NCBI GenBank assembly: GCA_002491825.1
Contig: DKWR01000012.1
Coordinates: 14,918-28,728, forward strand
Direction of reading: 5' to 3'
Source: Ruminococcaceae bacterium UBA7147
GTDB lineage: Bacteria; Bacillota; Clostridia; Oscillospirales; Acutalibacteraceae
Length of the DNA: 13,811 nucleotides
This document shows, piece after piece, positions 5,933 to 13,682 of this stretch (the stretch's first letter is position 1; each line of letters starts with the position of its first letter). The notes beneath the pieces were generated by a model. That model had not been told where the DNA came from and searched no databases. It saw nothing but the letters and a program-made list of their open reading frames with translations. The position numbers and the translations under genes are program-made.

Positions 5933-6964
5933 ATGATGATTTACGGAATATGGACTTTTTGCGCGGCACTTGCGGCGTTTCTGATTTCCTTTGTACTGGG
6001 AAGATTCTTGATCCCGTATCTTCACAAGCTGAATTTTGGCCAGACAATTCTGGACATCGGTCCGAGCTGGCACAAAAACAAGCAGGGAACACCGACAATG
6101 GGCGGAATAATGTTCATTGCGGCAATTACTTTTGTTACAATAATCAGCACAATTGTCTATATTCTCACAGGCGCTGATTTTATCAACACATATTTTGCAG
6201 ATATACCAAAGGAAAGTCTGTTGATTTTCGCAGGACTCGGTCTTGCACTTGCAAACGGACTTATCGGCTTTATAGATGACTATATCAAGGTTGTTAAAAA
6301 GCGCAACCTCGGACTTACTGCAAAGCAGAAGCTTGTGCTTCAGTTTTCCGTTGCGGCAATTTACCTTGCCGTATTGGGATTCTCGGGTTGCGGAACAGTT
6401 ACAATAATTCCGTTTGTCGGTGAGGTTGACCTCGGATTTTTCTACTATATCATCGCCGCTGTTGCCATTGTCGGCATTGTGAACTCGGTAAATCTTACCG
6501 ACGGCGTTGACGGACTTGACGGCTCAATCACTTTCTTTGCCTGCGCTTCGTTTATGCTGATTGCAAGTATGCTCGACAGCCTCGGACTTACTGCGATGTG
6601 TGCCGCAAGCTGCGGTGCCTGCCTTGGCTTCCTCGTGTGGAATTTCCACCCTGCAAAGGTATTTATGGGAGATACAGGCTCGCTGTTTCTCGGAGGCCTT
6701 GTATGCGCTCTTGCATTTGCGATGAATATGCCGATTCTTCTTCTTCCCATAGGTATTGTCTACATCGCAGAGGAGCTTTCGGTTGTTCTTCAGGTAAGCT
6801 ACTTCAAGCTTACGCACGGCAAAAGACTTTTCAAGATGAGCCCCATTCACCACCACTTTGAAATGTGCGGCTGGAGCGAGGTTAAAATCGTTGCCGTATT
6901 CAGCGCAGTAACAGCCGTTTTCGGTGCAATTGCATTTGCGCTCGTGTATTTCGGAGTAAAATGA
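5933..6964 (+). CDS. mraY: Phospho-N-acetylmuramoyl-pentapeptide-transferase MraY
   Basis: MraY transfers phospho-MurNAc-pentapeptide from UDP to undecaprenyl phosphate, producing lipid I on the cytoplasmic face of the membrane. The 343-residue product is hydrophobic throughout, as expected for the ten-helix fold. It carries the family motifs: HKNKQGTPTMGG (from residue 47), the Asp pair in GFIDDY (115-116), NLTDGVDGLDG (187-197), FMGDTGSLFLGG and the MSPIHHHFE loop with His306-308. All catalytic and Mg-binding positions I can recognise are intact. The ATG at 5933 is preceded by GAAAGGA (5917-5923); a second ATG at 5936 is also possible and would change the product by one residue. murD, which often follows mraY, is missing; an 81-bp palindromic repeat sits in the next gap instead. 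Confidence 0.97.
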   Translation: MMIYGIWTFCAALAAFLISFVLGRFLIPYLHKLNFGQTILDIGPSWHKNKQGTPTMGGIMFIAAITFVTIISTIVYILTGADFINTYFADIPKESLLIFAGLGLALANGLIGFIDDYIKVVKKRNLGLTAKQKLVLQFSVAAIYLAVLGFSGCGTVTIIPFVGEVDLGFFYYIIAAVAIVGIVNSVNLTDGVDGLDGSITFFACASFMLIASMLDSLGLTAMCAASCGACLGFLVWNFHPAKVFMGDTGSLFLGGLVCALAFAMNMPILLLPIGIVYIAEELSVVLQVSYFKLTHGKRLFKMSPIHHHFEMCGWSEVKIVAVFSAVTAVFGAIAFALVYFGVK

Positions 6965-6993
6965 TTTATTCGTGTAAATATTTTTGCTAAAAA

Positions 6994-7074
6994 TGTAGGG
7001 AACGGTCTTGACCGTTCCGAGTCGGTTAAGAGTTGGCTTGTGAATCAGCGCAACGGTCAAGACCGTTCCCTACA
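6994..7074. repeat. Compound palindromic element (23-bp inverted arms, self-complementary cores)
   Basis: The 23 bases at 6994-7016 (beginning TGTAGGGAACGGTC) are the exact reverse complement of 7052-7074, with a 35-bp spacer. Each arm is itself palindromic: GGAACGGTC-TT-GACCGTTCC at 6999-7018 and AACGGTC-AA-GACCGTT at 7052-7067. In RNA it can form either one long hairpin or two small ones. It lies between mraY and ftsW, ends 24 nt before the ftsW ribosome binding site and has no T tract. It looks like a small non-autonomous intergenic repeat, related to 106-133. Confidence 0.85.
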
Positions 7075-7116
7075 CTGATGAATGTATTTTAATATAAAAA
7101 AGGAGGGAAAAACCGT

Positions 7117-8373
7117 ATGGCGCCAAACAAGAGAATGATGCTTAAGGCAGACGTAAACAGAATTTACGATGACGAATATTATTCGGAGCAGAAAATCAAG
7201 CAGGAAAAGTTTTTCATCCGTCCCTCCCGTCAGCGCAAAATGAAGAAAACAAAGTGGTTTGCAATCGGAATGGGAATAGATTTGCCATTCTGCATAATAA
7301 TTCTCATTCTTCTCACAATCGGAACAATTATGATGTTCTCGGCAAGCTATGCTTTTTCCTATTATACACAGGGTGACAGCTACTATTTCCTTATTAGACA
7401 GCTTATATTTATCGTAATCGGTATTGCGGCTATGACTGTGATGTCGTTTTTTAACTATAATAAGCTTCACAAAATTGCCCCCGTCGTCCTCGGGATTTCG
7501 TATCTTGCACTGATGATAGTGCTTGTGCTTCCGGGCGATAACGGAGTAAAGCGTTGGATTCCGCTCGGATTGTTCAATATTCAGCCTTCCGAGATTGCAA
7601 AATTTGCAATTATCCTGTTCTTTGCACACTGGGCAAGTAAATATTACAATAAAATGCAGTTTGCACGCTACAGCGTCCTGCCCGGACTTATCGTGTTCGG
7701 CACAACAGCCTTGTTGCTGTTTCTTGAGCCGCACTATTCGGGTATTGTAATCCTTGCAATCCTGACTGTGCTTATGCTCTACATAGGCGGTATGAAAACA
7801 AAGTATCTTTTCATCGGCTTTGTGCTTATGGTCGGAGTTGTATTGCTGCTTGCAGCGACAGGCGGTTTGTCCTACGCAATGAGCCGTATGGACGGCTGGG
7901 GACAGGCGCTTATCTATACCGACGAGGATATGTGGCAGACCACGTGGCAGACGAGAAATTCACTCTACGCAATCGGCTCGGGCGGCTTGTGGGGACTCGG
8001 ACTCGGACAGTCACGTCAGAAGTACCTCTATCTTCCCGAACCGCAGAACGACTTTATTTTTGCAATTGTTGTTGAAGAGCTCGGCTTTATCGGCGCAACA
8101 ATGATTCTCCTTATTTTCGCACTTCTTGTATGGAGAGGAATAACGCTTTCACTCCGTGCAAAGGATAAATTCGGAAAGCTCCTCGGAATAGGACTTACCT
8201 CGCAGATTGGTGTTCAGGTTGTGCTGAATATTCTCGTAATCACCGACTGGCTTCCGAATACGGGTATCAGCCTGCCGTTTTTCAGCTACGGCGGCAGTTC
8301 GCTGATTATGCTGCTTGCGCAGATGGGTATAGTGCTTTCAATTTCAAGAACTGCAAATATTGAAAGACAGTAA
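7117..8373 (+). CDS. ftsW: SEDS-family peptidoglycan glycosyltransferase FtsW
   Basis: FtsW polymerises lipid II into septal glycan strands together with its cognate class B PBP. The 418-residue protein has an unusual-looking basic and acidic cytoplasmic arm of about 55 residues, then the multi-helix SEDS core. Recognisable motifs are GVKRWIPLG...QPSEIAKF, LEPHYSG, SLYAIGSGGLWGLGLGQS, YLPEPQNDFIFAIVVEELGF with Asp312 at the position of the catalytic Asp (E. coli FtsW D297), and LPNTGISLPFFSYGGSS (to about residue 395). Position next to the PBP, mraY and murG, and not next to mreBCD, favours FtsW over RodA or the sporulation paralogue SpoVE, although sequence alone cannot exclude SpoVE. The start has AAAGGAGGG (7099-7107) 9 nt upstream. 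murG follows after 19 nt. Confidence 0.92.
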   Translation: MAPNKRMMLKADVNRIYDDEYYSEQKIKQEKFFIRPSRQRKMKKTKWFAIGMGIDLPFCIIILILLTIGTIMMFSASYAFSYYTQGDSYYFLIRQLIFIVIGIAAMTVMSFFNYNKLHKIAPVVLGISYLALMIVLVLPGDNGVKRWIPLGLFNIQPSEIAKFAIILFFAHWASKYYNKMQFARYSVLPGLIVFGTTALLLFLEPHYSGIVILAILTVLMLYIGGMKTKYLFIGFVLMVGVVLLLAATGGLSYAMSRMDGWGQALIYTDEDMWQTTWQTRNSLYAIGSGGLWGLGLGQSRQKYLYLPEPQNDFIFAIVVEELGFIGATMILLIFALLVWRGITLSLRAKDKFGKLLGIGLTSQIGVQVVLNILVITDWLPNTGISLPFFSYGGSSLIMLLAQMGIVLSISRTANIERQ

Positions 8374-8392
8374 TATATACGGAGGAATGTAT

Positions 8393-9511
8393 ATGAAAGT
8401 TTTGCTTGCAGGCGGTGGTACGGCAGGACACATCAATCCTGCTCTTGCAATCGCAGGCTACATCAGAAAGAAACGCCCCGAAACCGAATTTTTGTTTATC
8501 GGCAACCGTGACGGAATGGAGCAAAGGCTCGTTCCGCAGGCGGGGTTTGACATTAAGTCGATAACAATAAGCGGTTTCAAGAGGAGCTTTTCGCCGAAAA
8601 ATATGGTTGAAAACGTAAAGACCGTTACAAGAACCTTTACTTCATCTCACGAGGCAAAGAAGATTATCTCGGAGTTCAAGCCCGATATTTGCATAGGAAC
8701 GGGCGGTTACGTTTCGGGTCCCGTCATAAGAACGGCGGCAAAAATGGGTATTCCCTGCATAATTCACGAGCAGAACGCATACCCCGGAGTTACAAACAAA
8801 ATGCTTGCAAAGAGCGTCAGCAAGGTAATGCTTGCAGTGCCCGACGCTAAAAAATATTTTGAAAAGGCTGACTTCGTCGTTACGGGAAATCCCGTAAGAG
8901 GCGACATTCTTACGGCAGACAAAGAGGAGTCGAGAGCCGAGCTTAAGCTTGATGAACGTCCGATGATTCTTTCGTTCGGCGGAAGTCTGGGCGCAAGAAA
9001 AATCAACGAAGCCGTAGCCGATATTGTCGCACGAAGCGGCAAGGACGGCAGGTATCAGCATATACACGCCTACGGAAAATACGGCGACTGGTTCCCCGAT
9101 CTTGTAAAGGAAAAGGGAACTGACATTTCGCAGTGCAGTAACCTCGACATCAGACCGTACATTGACAATATGCCCACGTGTATGGCTGCGGCTGACCTTG
9201 TAATCTGCCGTGCAGGTGCAATTACCTTGAGTGAAATTCAGGCTATGGGCAAGCCTGCAATACTGATTCCCTCGCCGAACGTTGCGGAAAATCATCAGTA
9301 TCACAACGCAATGGCGCTTGTAAACGCAGGAGCCGCCGAGATAATCGAGGAATCGGAGCTGTCGGGCGAAACGCTTATGAAAACAGTCGATAAGATGCTG
9401 TTAGATCCCGAAAAGCTGAAAACAATCAGCGAAAATTCTCGCAAAATGGCAATAACCGATGCAAACGAGAGAATCTACTCGATTGTCAAAAAAACACTCG
9501 GACTTGTTTAA
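8393..9511 (+). CDS. murG: UDP-GlcNAc:lipid I N-acetylglucosaminyltransferase MurG
   Basis: MurG adds GlcNAc from UDP-GlcNAc to lipid I, giving lipid II, on the inner face of the membrane (GT28 family, GT-B fold). The 372-residue product has the N-terminal glycine loop GGGTAGHINPA (7-17), GTGGYVSGP, HEQNAYPGVTN (125-135) and the second glycine loop SFGGSLGARKIN. The C-terminal donor site reads CRAGAITLSEIQAMGKPAILIPSP...AENHQYHNA (AENHQ at 298-302). I chose the ATG at 8393 because GGAGGA (8381-8386) lies 6 nt before it. Two upstream in-frame ATGs exist: 8360 would overlap ftsW, and 8387 directly abuts the ribosome binding site. Tight spacing after ftsW indicates co-transcription. Confidence 0.97.
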   Translation: MKVLLAGGGTAGHINPALAIAGYIRKKRPETEFLFIGNRDGMEQRLVPQAGFDIKSITISGFKRSFSPKNMVENVKTVTRTFTSSHEAKKIISEFKPDICIGTGGYVSGPVIRTAAKMGIPCIIHEQNAYPGVTNKMLAKSVSKVMLAVPDAKKYFEKADFVVTGNPVRGDILTADKEESRAELKLDERPMILSFGGSLGARKINEAVADIVARSGKDGRYQHIHAYGKYGDWFPDLVKEKGTDISQCSNLDIRPYIDNMPTCMAAADLVICRAGAITLSEIQAMGKPAILIPSPNVAENHQYHNAMALVNAGAAEIIEESELSGETLMKTVDKMLLDPEKLKTISENSRKMAITDANERIYSIVKKTLGLV

Positions 9512-9520
9512 TTTACCGTA

Positions 9521-9549
9521 GTAACATCGGCATAACTTTCTCATAGAAT
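9521..9549 (+). promoter_or_regulatory. Weak possible promoter before murA
   Basis: GTAACA (9521-9526), a 17-bp spacer and TAGAAT (9544-9549) give a recognisable -10 but a poor -35 (4 of 6). murA could equally be read from the upstream operon. Confidence 0.25.
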
Positions 9550-9569
9550 ATAAGGGTATTCTTTTTGAG
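9540..9569 (+). promoter_or_regulatory. Small hairpin next to the murA ribosome binding site
   Basis: AGAATA (9545-9550) pairs with TATTCT (9557-9562), followed by a short T run (9562-9566). CTCA (9540-9543) and TGAG (9566-9569) could extend it and would cover part of the GAGAGGG ribosome binding site. It could be a weak terminator or an RBS-masking stem; the stability is low. Confidence 0.3.
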
Positions 9570-9580
9570 AGGGTGTTACT

Positions 9581-10834
9581 GTGTCAAAACTGCTTGTAAC
9601 AGGAAGAAAAAAACTTGGCGGAAAGACATACGTTCAAGGAGCCAAAAACAGTGCGCTGCCTGTTCTTGCGGCTACGATACTCACAAGGGGCGAGAATGTA
9701 ATCTACAATTGTCCCGACCTTTCCGATATTGAAGCGTCTGCAAGAATACTGCGCTATCTCGGCTGCAAGGTCAGCCGAAGCGGAAGTACGGTGCTTGTGA
9801 ACTGCGATACAATCGATAAATACGATATTCCCGACGAGCTTATGCGCAAAACGAGAAGCTCAATTATCTTCCTCGGCGCAATCCTTGCACGAACAGGCAG
9901 GGCAAAAATGAGCTTCCCAGGCGGCTGTGAAATAGGTCTGCGGCCTATCGATATGCACCTTAAAGCACTTCGTGAAATGGGTGCGGATATACGTGAAATT
10001 CACGGCTGTCTTGACTGCACAGCACCAAAGGGGCTTAAGGGAACGAAAATTTCCCTCTCGTTTCCGAGCGTTGGTGCAACCGAAGACATAATGATAGCCG
10101 CCTGTCTGGCTGACGGCACAACTACAATTACAAATGCCGCAAGAGAACCGGAGATTTGCGACCTTGCAGATTTCCTCAACAAATGCGGTGCAAAAATTTT
10201 CGGAGCAGGCGAGGGCGTCGTCGTAATCGAGGGAGTCAAGTCGCTCAAATCGACAAGCCACTCGATAATTCCCGACAGAATAGTATGCGCAACGCTTATG
10301 GCGTGTGCCGCCGTAACAGGCTCAAAGATAACGCTTGACGGCGTTATTTGCAGTCACCTTGCTTCTATCATTCCCGTTTTTGAGGATGCAGGCTGTAAAA
10401 TCAGGTGTTGCAACGGCACTCTTGAATTTACTGCTCCCGAAAAATTAAAAGCGATGAAAACCGTTCGCACAATGCCTTATCCGGGTTTCCCGACCGACGC
10501 ACAGGCACCCTTGCTTGCTGTGTCCTGCATAGCCGACGGAACGACGGTTTTTGTTGAAAACATATTTGAAAACAGATACAGACATACGGGCGAGCTTATC
10601 AGAATGGGCGCAGATATAAAAACCGTCGGAAAGGTTGCCGTAGTCGAGGGTGTAAAATCGCTTTACGGTGCGCCTGTTGAGGCTACCGATTTGCGTGGAG
10701 CGGCGGCACTTGTTGTCGCAGGACTTTGTGCTGAATCGCAGACCGAAATCAGCGGAGTAAGATACCTTGAGCGTGGATACGAAAATTTCGAGCTTACGCT
10801 GTCCGCCCTCGGCGCAGAAATAAAAAAAATATAG
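9581..10834 (+). CDS. murA: UDP-N-acetylglucosamine 1-carboxyvinyltransferase MurA
   Basis: MurA transfers enolpyruvate from phosphoenolpyruvate to UDP-GlcNAc, the first committed step of peptidoglycan synthesis, in the cytoplasm. The 417-residue length is standard. QGAKNSALPVLAATIL contains Lys22. The PGGCEIGLRPIDMHL loop carries Cys116, equivalent to E. coli Cys115, the residue alkylated by fosfomycin; having Cys rather than Asp predicts a fosfomycin-sensitive enzyme. YPGFPTDAQAPLLA contains Asp306, equivalent to Asp305. The start is GTG at 9581 with a modest ribosome binding site (GAGAGGG). Finding murA between murG and ftsQ is notable: murB commonly sits here in Bacillus-type clusters. 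Many Firmicutes carry two murA paralogues, and which one this is cannot be told from the window. Confidence 0.96.
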   Translation: MSKLLVTGRKKLGGKTYVQGAKNSALPVLAATILTRGENVIYNCPDLSDIEASARILRYLGCKVSRSGSTVLVNCDTIDKYDIPDELMRKTRSSIIFLGAILARTGRAKMSFPGGCEIGLRPIDMHLKALREMGADIREIHGCLDCTAPKGLKGTKISLSFPSVGATEDIMIAACLADGTTTITNAAREPEICDLADFLNKCGAKIFGAGEGVVVIEGVKSLKSTSHSIIPDRIVCATLMACAAVTGSKITLDGVICSHLASIIPVFEDAGCKIRCCNGTLEFTAPEKLKAMKTVRTMPYPGFPTDAQAPLLAVSCIADGTTVFVENIFENRYRHTGELIRMGADIKTVGKVAVVEGVKSLYGAPVEATDLRGAAALVVAGLCAESQTEISGVRYLERGYENFELTLSALGAEIKKI

Positions 10835-10847
10835 TTTGTTTGTTTCA

Positions 10848-10882
10848 CAATGTAGCGAGCGACGCCCTCGTCGCTCACATTG
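10848..10882. repeat. Palindromic element between murA and ftsQ
   Basis: CAATGT (10848-10853) pairs with ACATTG (10877-10882), and GAGCGACG (10857-10864) with CGTCGCTC (10869-10876). A 3-nt bulge interrupts the left arm and the loop is CCCT. It starts with TGTAG like the GTAGGG elements but has a different core. No T tract follows directly. It may act as a 3'-end structure for murA. Confidence 0.65.
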
Positions 10883-10909
10883 TTACATAAAACCTTTTAA
10901 TACAGTAAC

Positions 10910-10929
10910 GGCGACGCACCTTAGTCGCC
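10910..10929. repeat. Second small palindrome before ftsQ
   Basis: GGCGAC (10910-10915) pairs with GTCGCC (10924-10929) across an 8-nt loop, 22 nt before the AAGGAGG ribosome binding site of ftsQ. The GCGAC word also occurs in the palindrome just upstream, suggesting a compound repeat. Confidence 0.45.
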
Positions 10930-10967
10930 CGATGAAACCAAAATTTTGAAAAGGAGGAAGTTTGCCG

Positions 10968-12392
10968 ATGAGTGCCGGAAAAGAGCTTTCGTCAAAGGAC
11001 AGAAAGCAGTTAGCAAAGCAGAGAAAATCAGCTGCAAAGCAGGCTCAGAAATTTCACAGGGAACAGGAAAAAAAGGCAAAAAAATCCTCTGCAACAGCTA
11101 AAAAATCCACAACAAAAAAGCGTTCCTCAAGCAAGATTGAGGAGGCTGTCAATTCAGGAAAAACCGTTAAATTTGAAAATATCAGCCGTGAAGAAAAGTA
11201 TATGCGTGAGAGCGAGGAGAGAATAAGAAACCTCGAACCGCAGGATTTTGACGACGGCTATTACATAGATGAATACGGCGCAAGACAAAAGCAGGAGCGC
11301 CGTGCAAAGGAAATTCATCAGCAGGAAAATGAAGTAATCCACAGGCGCAAAAATCCGATTACGCAAAAACAGTTAAAAATCAGACGTATTTTAATTTACA
11401 GCTCAATTTTTGCCGCAGTGCTTGTAATCGGCGTAGCGTTAAGCCTTACCGTGCTTTTTAAAACCGAGAAAATCGAGGTTGAGGGCGACAAGTATTATTA
11501 CGAGGAGCAGATAATCGCTTTCAGCGGAGTTGAGCTTCAGCAGAATATTATAGTCGGTGCGTTCAGCAGTACACCCGAAAATATTTCCGCAAATCTTCCG
11601 TATGTTGAAAAGGCAGAAATCAGCTTTTCAATTCCCGATACAATCACAATTAAAATCACGGATGCAGTACCGTCATACGTAATAAAAAACGGTGAAAAGT
11701 TTCTTCTTATAAGCTCCAAGGGACGTATTCTTGACAGCATTGACAGCAACGAGGACAAGCTGCCCGAGCTTAAATGCGACAAGCTCAAGAGCACGAAAGC
11801 AGGCGATTATGTTTCTTTCAGCGATGAAAATGTGCCTGATATTCTTGAGGATGTCTCCGAAAGTCTTAATGCAAACGACGTAAAGAATATTACGGCTTTT
11901 GACGTTACCGATACTGCCAACATTACACTTGAATACGACAAGCGAATTATAATTAACATCGGTCTGCCCGAGGATATAGACTATAAAATCAGAACGGCAA
12001 TGATGATTATCAACGAAAAGCTTGATCCGAATAACACCGGAACAATTGCAGGAAAGCTTGACGTTTCTTCCTGCAACACCACAAAGGTTTCACGCTACAA
12101 GCCTGCCGAAACGGCACCTCCGACAACAGCTCCGTCAACCACGGCACCTGCCGATTATTCGGATAACAATCAGTATTACGACGACAGCTACACGTGGAGT
12201 GATAATACATACTCCGACGGCGGATACGTTGACAACGGCATAAACAATTACGGAGAGCCGTATGACAGCAATACTTATGCAGATGACGGCTCTGATTATT
12301 CCGCACAGAATGATTACAACGCTTATGGTGATGCAGGAGATAATTCTTATCAGGATAATTATTACGACAACGGAGCATATTATGCCGAATAG
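10968..12392 (+). CDS. ftsQ: Cell division protein FtsQ/DivIB with acidic Tyr-rich tail
   Basis: FtsQ/DivIB is a bitopic divisome protein that binds FtsL and FtsB/DivIC. The 474-residue product has a long, very basic cytoplasmic arm (1-140, dense in Lys near the start), one membrane segment (about 141-165) and a POTRA domain beginning KTEKIEVEGDKYY (about 167). A FtsQ-type beta domain extends to about residue 380. From 382 to 474 comes a low-complexity tail: a Thr/Ala/Pro linker, then about 80 residues with 17 Tyr, 16 Asp and 12 Asn and no Lys or Arg. This tail is not part of the usual FtsQ/DivIB architecture. AAGGAGG (10951-10957) precedes the ATG at 10968 by 10 nt; a TTG at 10962 is only 4 nt away and is less likely. 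The family is poorly conserved, so the call rests on topology, the POTRA start and position before ftsZ. Confidence 0.88.
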   Translation: MSAGKELSSKDRKQLAKQRKSAAKQAQKFHREQEKKAKKSSATAKKSTTKKRSSSKIEEAVNSGKTVKFENISREEKYMRESEERIRNLEPQDFDDGYYIDEYGARQKQERRAKEIHQQENEVIHRRKNPITQKQLKIRRILIYSSIFAAVLVIGVALSLTVLFKTEKIEVEGDKYYYEEQIIAFSGVELQQNIIVGAFSSTPENISANLPYVEKAEISFSIPDTITIKITDAVPSYVIKNGEKFLLISSKGRILDSIDSNEDKLPELKCDKLKSTKAGDYVSFSDENVPDILEDVSESLNANDVKNITAFDVTDTANITLEYDKRIIINIGLPEDIDYKIRTAMMIINEKLDPNNTGTIAGKLDVSSCNTTKVSRYKPAETAPPTTAPSTTAPADYSDNNQYYDDSYTWSDNTYSDGGYVDNGINNYGEPYDSNTYADDGSDYSAQNDYNAYGDAGDNSYQDNYYDNGAYYAE

Positions 12393-12436
12393 CTGAAAAA
12401 ATTTCATTATTATTGCAGAAAATCATATTAAAAGCA

Positions 12437-12465
12437 TTGATATTTTTGCAAAAGTATGATAAAAT
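12437..12465 (+). promoter_or_regulatory. Extended -10 sigma-A promoter of ftsZ
   Basis: TTGATA (12437-12442), a 17-bp spacer and TAAAAT (12460-12465) are preceded by TG at 12457-12458, giving an extended -10. The predicted start is near 12471-12473, leaving a leader of about 75 nt. A second TATAAT (12472-12477) lacks a suitable -35. ftsZ can thus be expressed independently of the upstream genes. Confidence 0.75.
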
Positions 12466-12547
12466 ATAGATTATAATTGTGTACTCTAAAATATTATGGA
12501 TTTTTATCGCTATAAAGTGCTTAAAAGATTTTAAGGAGGACGTAAAA

Positions 12548-13648
12548 ATGGCTTTTGAACTGGAATTGGAAAATGAGTATATGCCTAAAATTAAGGTTAT
12601 AGGTGTCGGCGGAGGCGGCGGAAATGCTGTAAACCGAATGGTAGCAATGGAAGTTAAGAATGTTGAATTTATTGCAATTAATACAGATGAGCACGTTTTA
12701 AGACTTTCAAAAGCTTCACAGAAAGTACAGATTGGTGAAAAGCTTACAAGAGGTAAGGGCGCAGGCTCAATGCCCGCAATCGGTCAGAGTGCCGCAGAAG
12801 AAAGCAAGGACGAAATTGCGGCTCTCCTTAAGGATACCGATATGGTATTTGTTACCGCAGGTATGGGCGGCGGAACAGGTACAGGCGCCGCTCCCGTTGT
12901 TGCAAAAATCGCAAAGGATATGGGAATCCTCACAGTAGGCGTAGTTACAAAGCCGTTTGCTTTTGAGGGCAAGAGAAGAATGACTCAGGCTGAGCAGGGT
13001 ATTGCAGAGCTTTCGGCATGTGTTGATTCACTCATCATCGTTCCCAACGAAAGACTTAAATATGTTTCAGATACAAGCATCACACTTCAGAATGCATTTG
13101 AAATTGCAGACGATGTTTTAAGACAGGGTGTTCAGAGTATTTCCGACCTCATTCTTCTTCCCGGTCTTGTAAACCTCGACTTTGCAGACGTTACTTCCGT
13201 AATGAAGGACGCAGGCTACGCTCATATGGGTATGGGCAGTGCAACAGGCAAGGACAAGGCTACTATTGCGGCTGACAAGGCTGTTTCAAGCCCGCTTCTT
13301 GAAACCTCAATTGACGGTGCAAAGGGCGTTATCATCAACATCACTGCTTCTGCCGATGTAAGTCTTGATGACATCGACGCTGCTTCAACAATGATTAAGG
13401 ATAAGGTTTCAGAGGATGCAAACATCATCTGGGGTGCTGTAATTGACGACAGAATGCAGGATGAAATGAGCGTAACCGTTATCGCTACAGGCTTTAACGG
13501 CGACGGTCAGATGGCAAAGAAAAAGCTTGAAAACGAGTCCGTAATCATTGATAGAGATGACGATAAGTCTGCTTCAAAATCTACAAAGGATAAGACAGAC
13601 GACGAGGACGATACTTTCTACGACATTATGTCTATCTTCAACAAGTAA
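12548..13648 (+). CDS. ftsZ: Cell division GTPase FtsZ
   Basis: FtsZ is the tubulin-like GTPase whose treadmilling filaments position septal wall synthesis. The 366-residue product carries GVGGGGGNAVNRM (19-31), the tubulin signature GMGGGTGTGAAPV (105-117), PNERL and the T7 loop NLDFADV with Asp211 and Asp214 (209-215), needed to hydrolyse GTP of the neighbouring subunit. A short acidic and basic linker (about 335-355) leads to the C-terminal peptide FYDIMSIFNK, a variant of the D-I-P-x-F core that binds membrane tethers. The ATG at 12548 has AAGGAGGA (12533-12540) 7 nt upstream; an upstream in-frame start near 12479 has no ribosome binding site and lies over the promoter region. No ftsA is adjacent, so SepF or another tether elsewhere is likely. 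A terminator follows. Confidence 0.98.
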   Translation: MAFELELENEYMPKIKVIGVGGGGGNAVNRMVAMEVKNVEFIAINTDEHVLRLSKASQKVQIGEKLTRGKGAGSMPAIGQSAAEESKDEIAALLKDTDMVFVTAGMGGGTGTGAAPVVAKIAKDMGILTVGVVTKPFAFEGKRRMTQAEQGIAELSACVDSLIIVPNERLKYVSDTSITLQNAFEIADDVLRQGVQSISDLILLPGLVNLDFADVTSVMKDAGYAHMGMGSATGKDKATIAADKAVSSPLLETSIDGAKGVIINITASADVSLDDIDAASTMIKDKVSEDANIIWGAVIDDRMQDEMSVTVIATGFNGDGQMAKKKLENESVIIDRDDDKSASKSTKDKTDDEDDTFYDIMSIFNK

Positions 13649-13682
13649 TAATCAGTCATTTTACTTATAGTTTTCATAAAAA

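Noticed and set aside
5869..6177. 102-codon plus-strand frame overlapping the start of mraY
   Set aside because: It runs over the strongly conserved mraY sequence in another frame, has no ribosome binding site and its product has no recognisable features; it is a shadow.
7057..7734. 225-codon minus-strand frame opposite ftsW
   Set aside because: Long, but antisense to a clear SEDS protein. The product is a Cys/His/Lys-rich scramble typical of reverse reading, with no promoter or ribosome binding site seen.
8360..8392. Upstream ATG starts for murG
   Set aside because: 8360 overlaps ftsW and 8387 abuts the ribosome binding site; 8393 gives correct spacing and the usual MurG N-terminus.
8642..9304. 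220-codon minus-strand frame opposite murG
   Set aside because: It lies entirely opposite conserved MurG motifs and carries no recognisable family signature.
12010..12426. Frames on both strands over the end of ftsQ
   Set aside because: They arise from the low-complexity TAY/GAY/AAY codons of the FtsQ tail; products are His/Arg or Ile/Val repeats without domain features.
12479..12547. Upstream extension of ftsZ by 23 residues
   Set aside because: It would start next to the -10 region without a ribosome binding site, while AAGGAGGA is ideally placed for the ATG at 12548 and FtsZ homologues begin near there.
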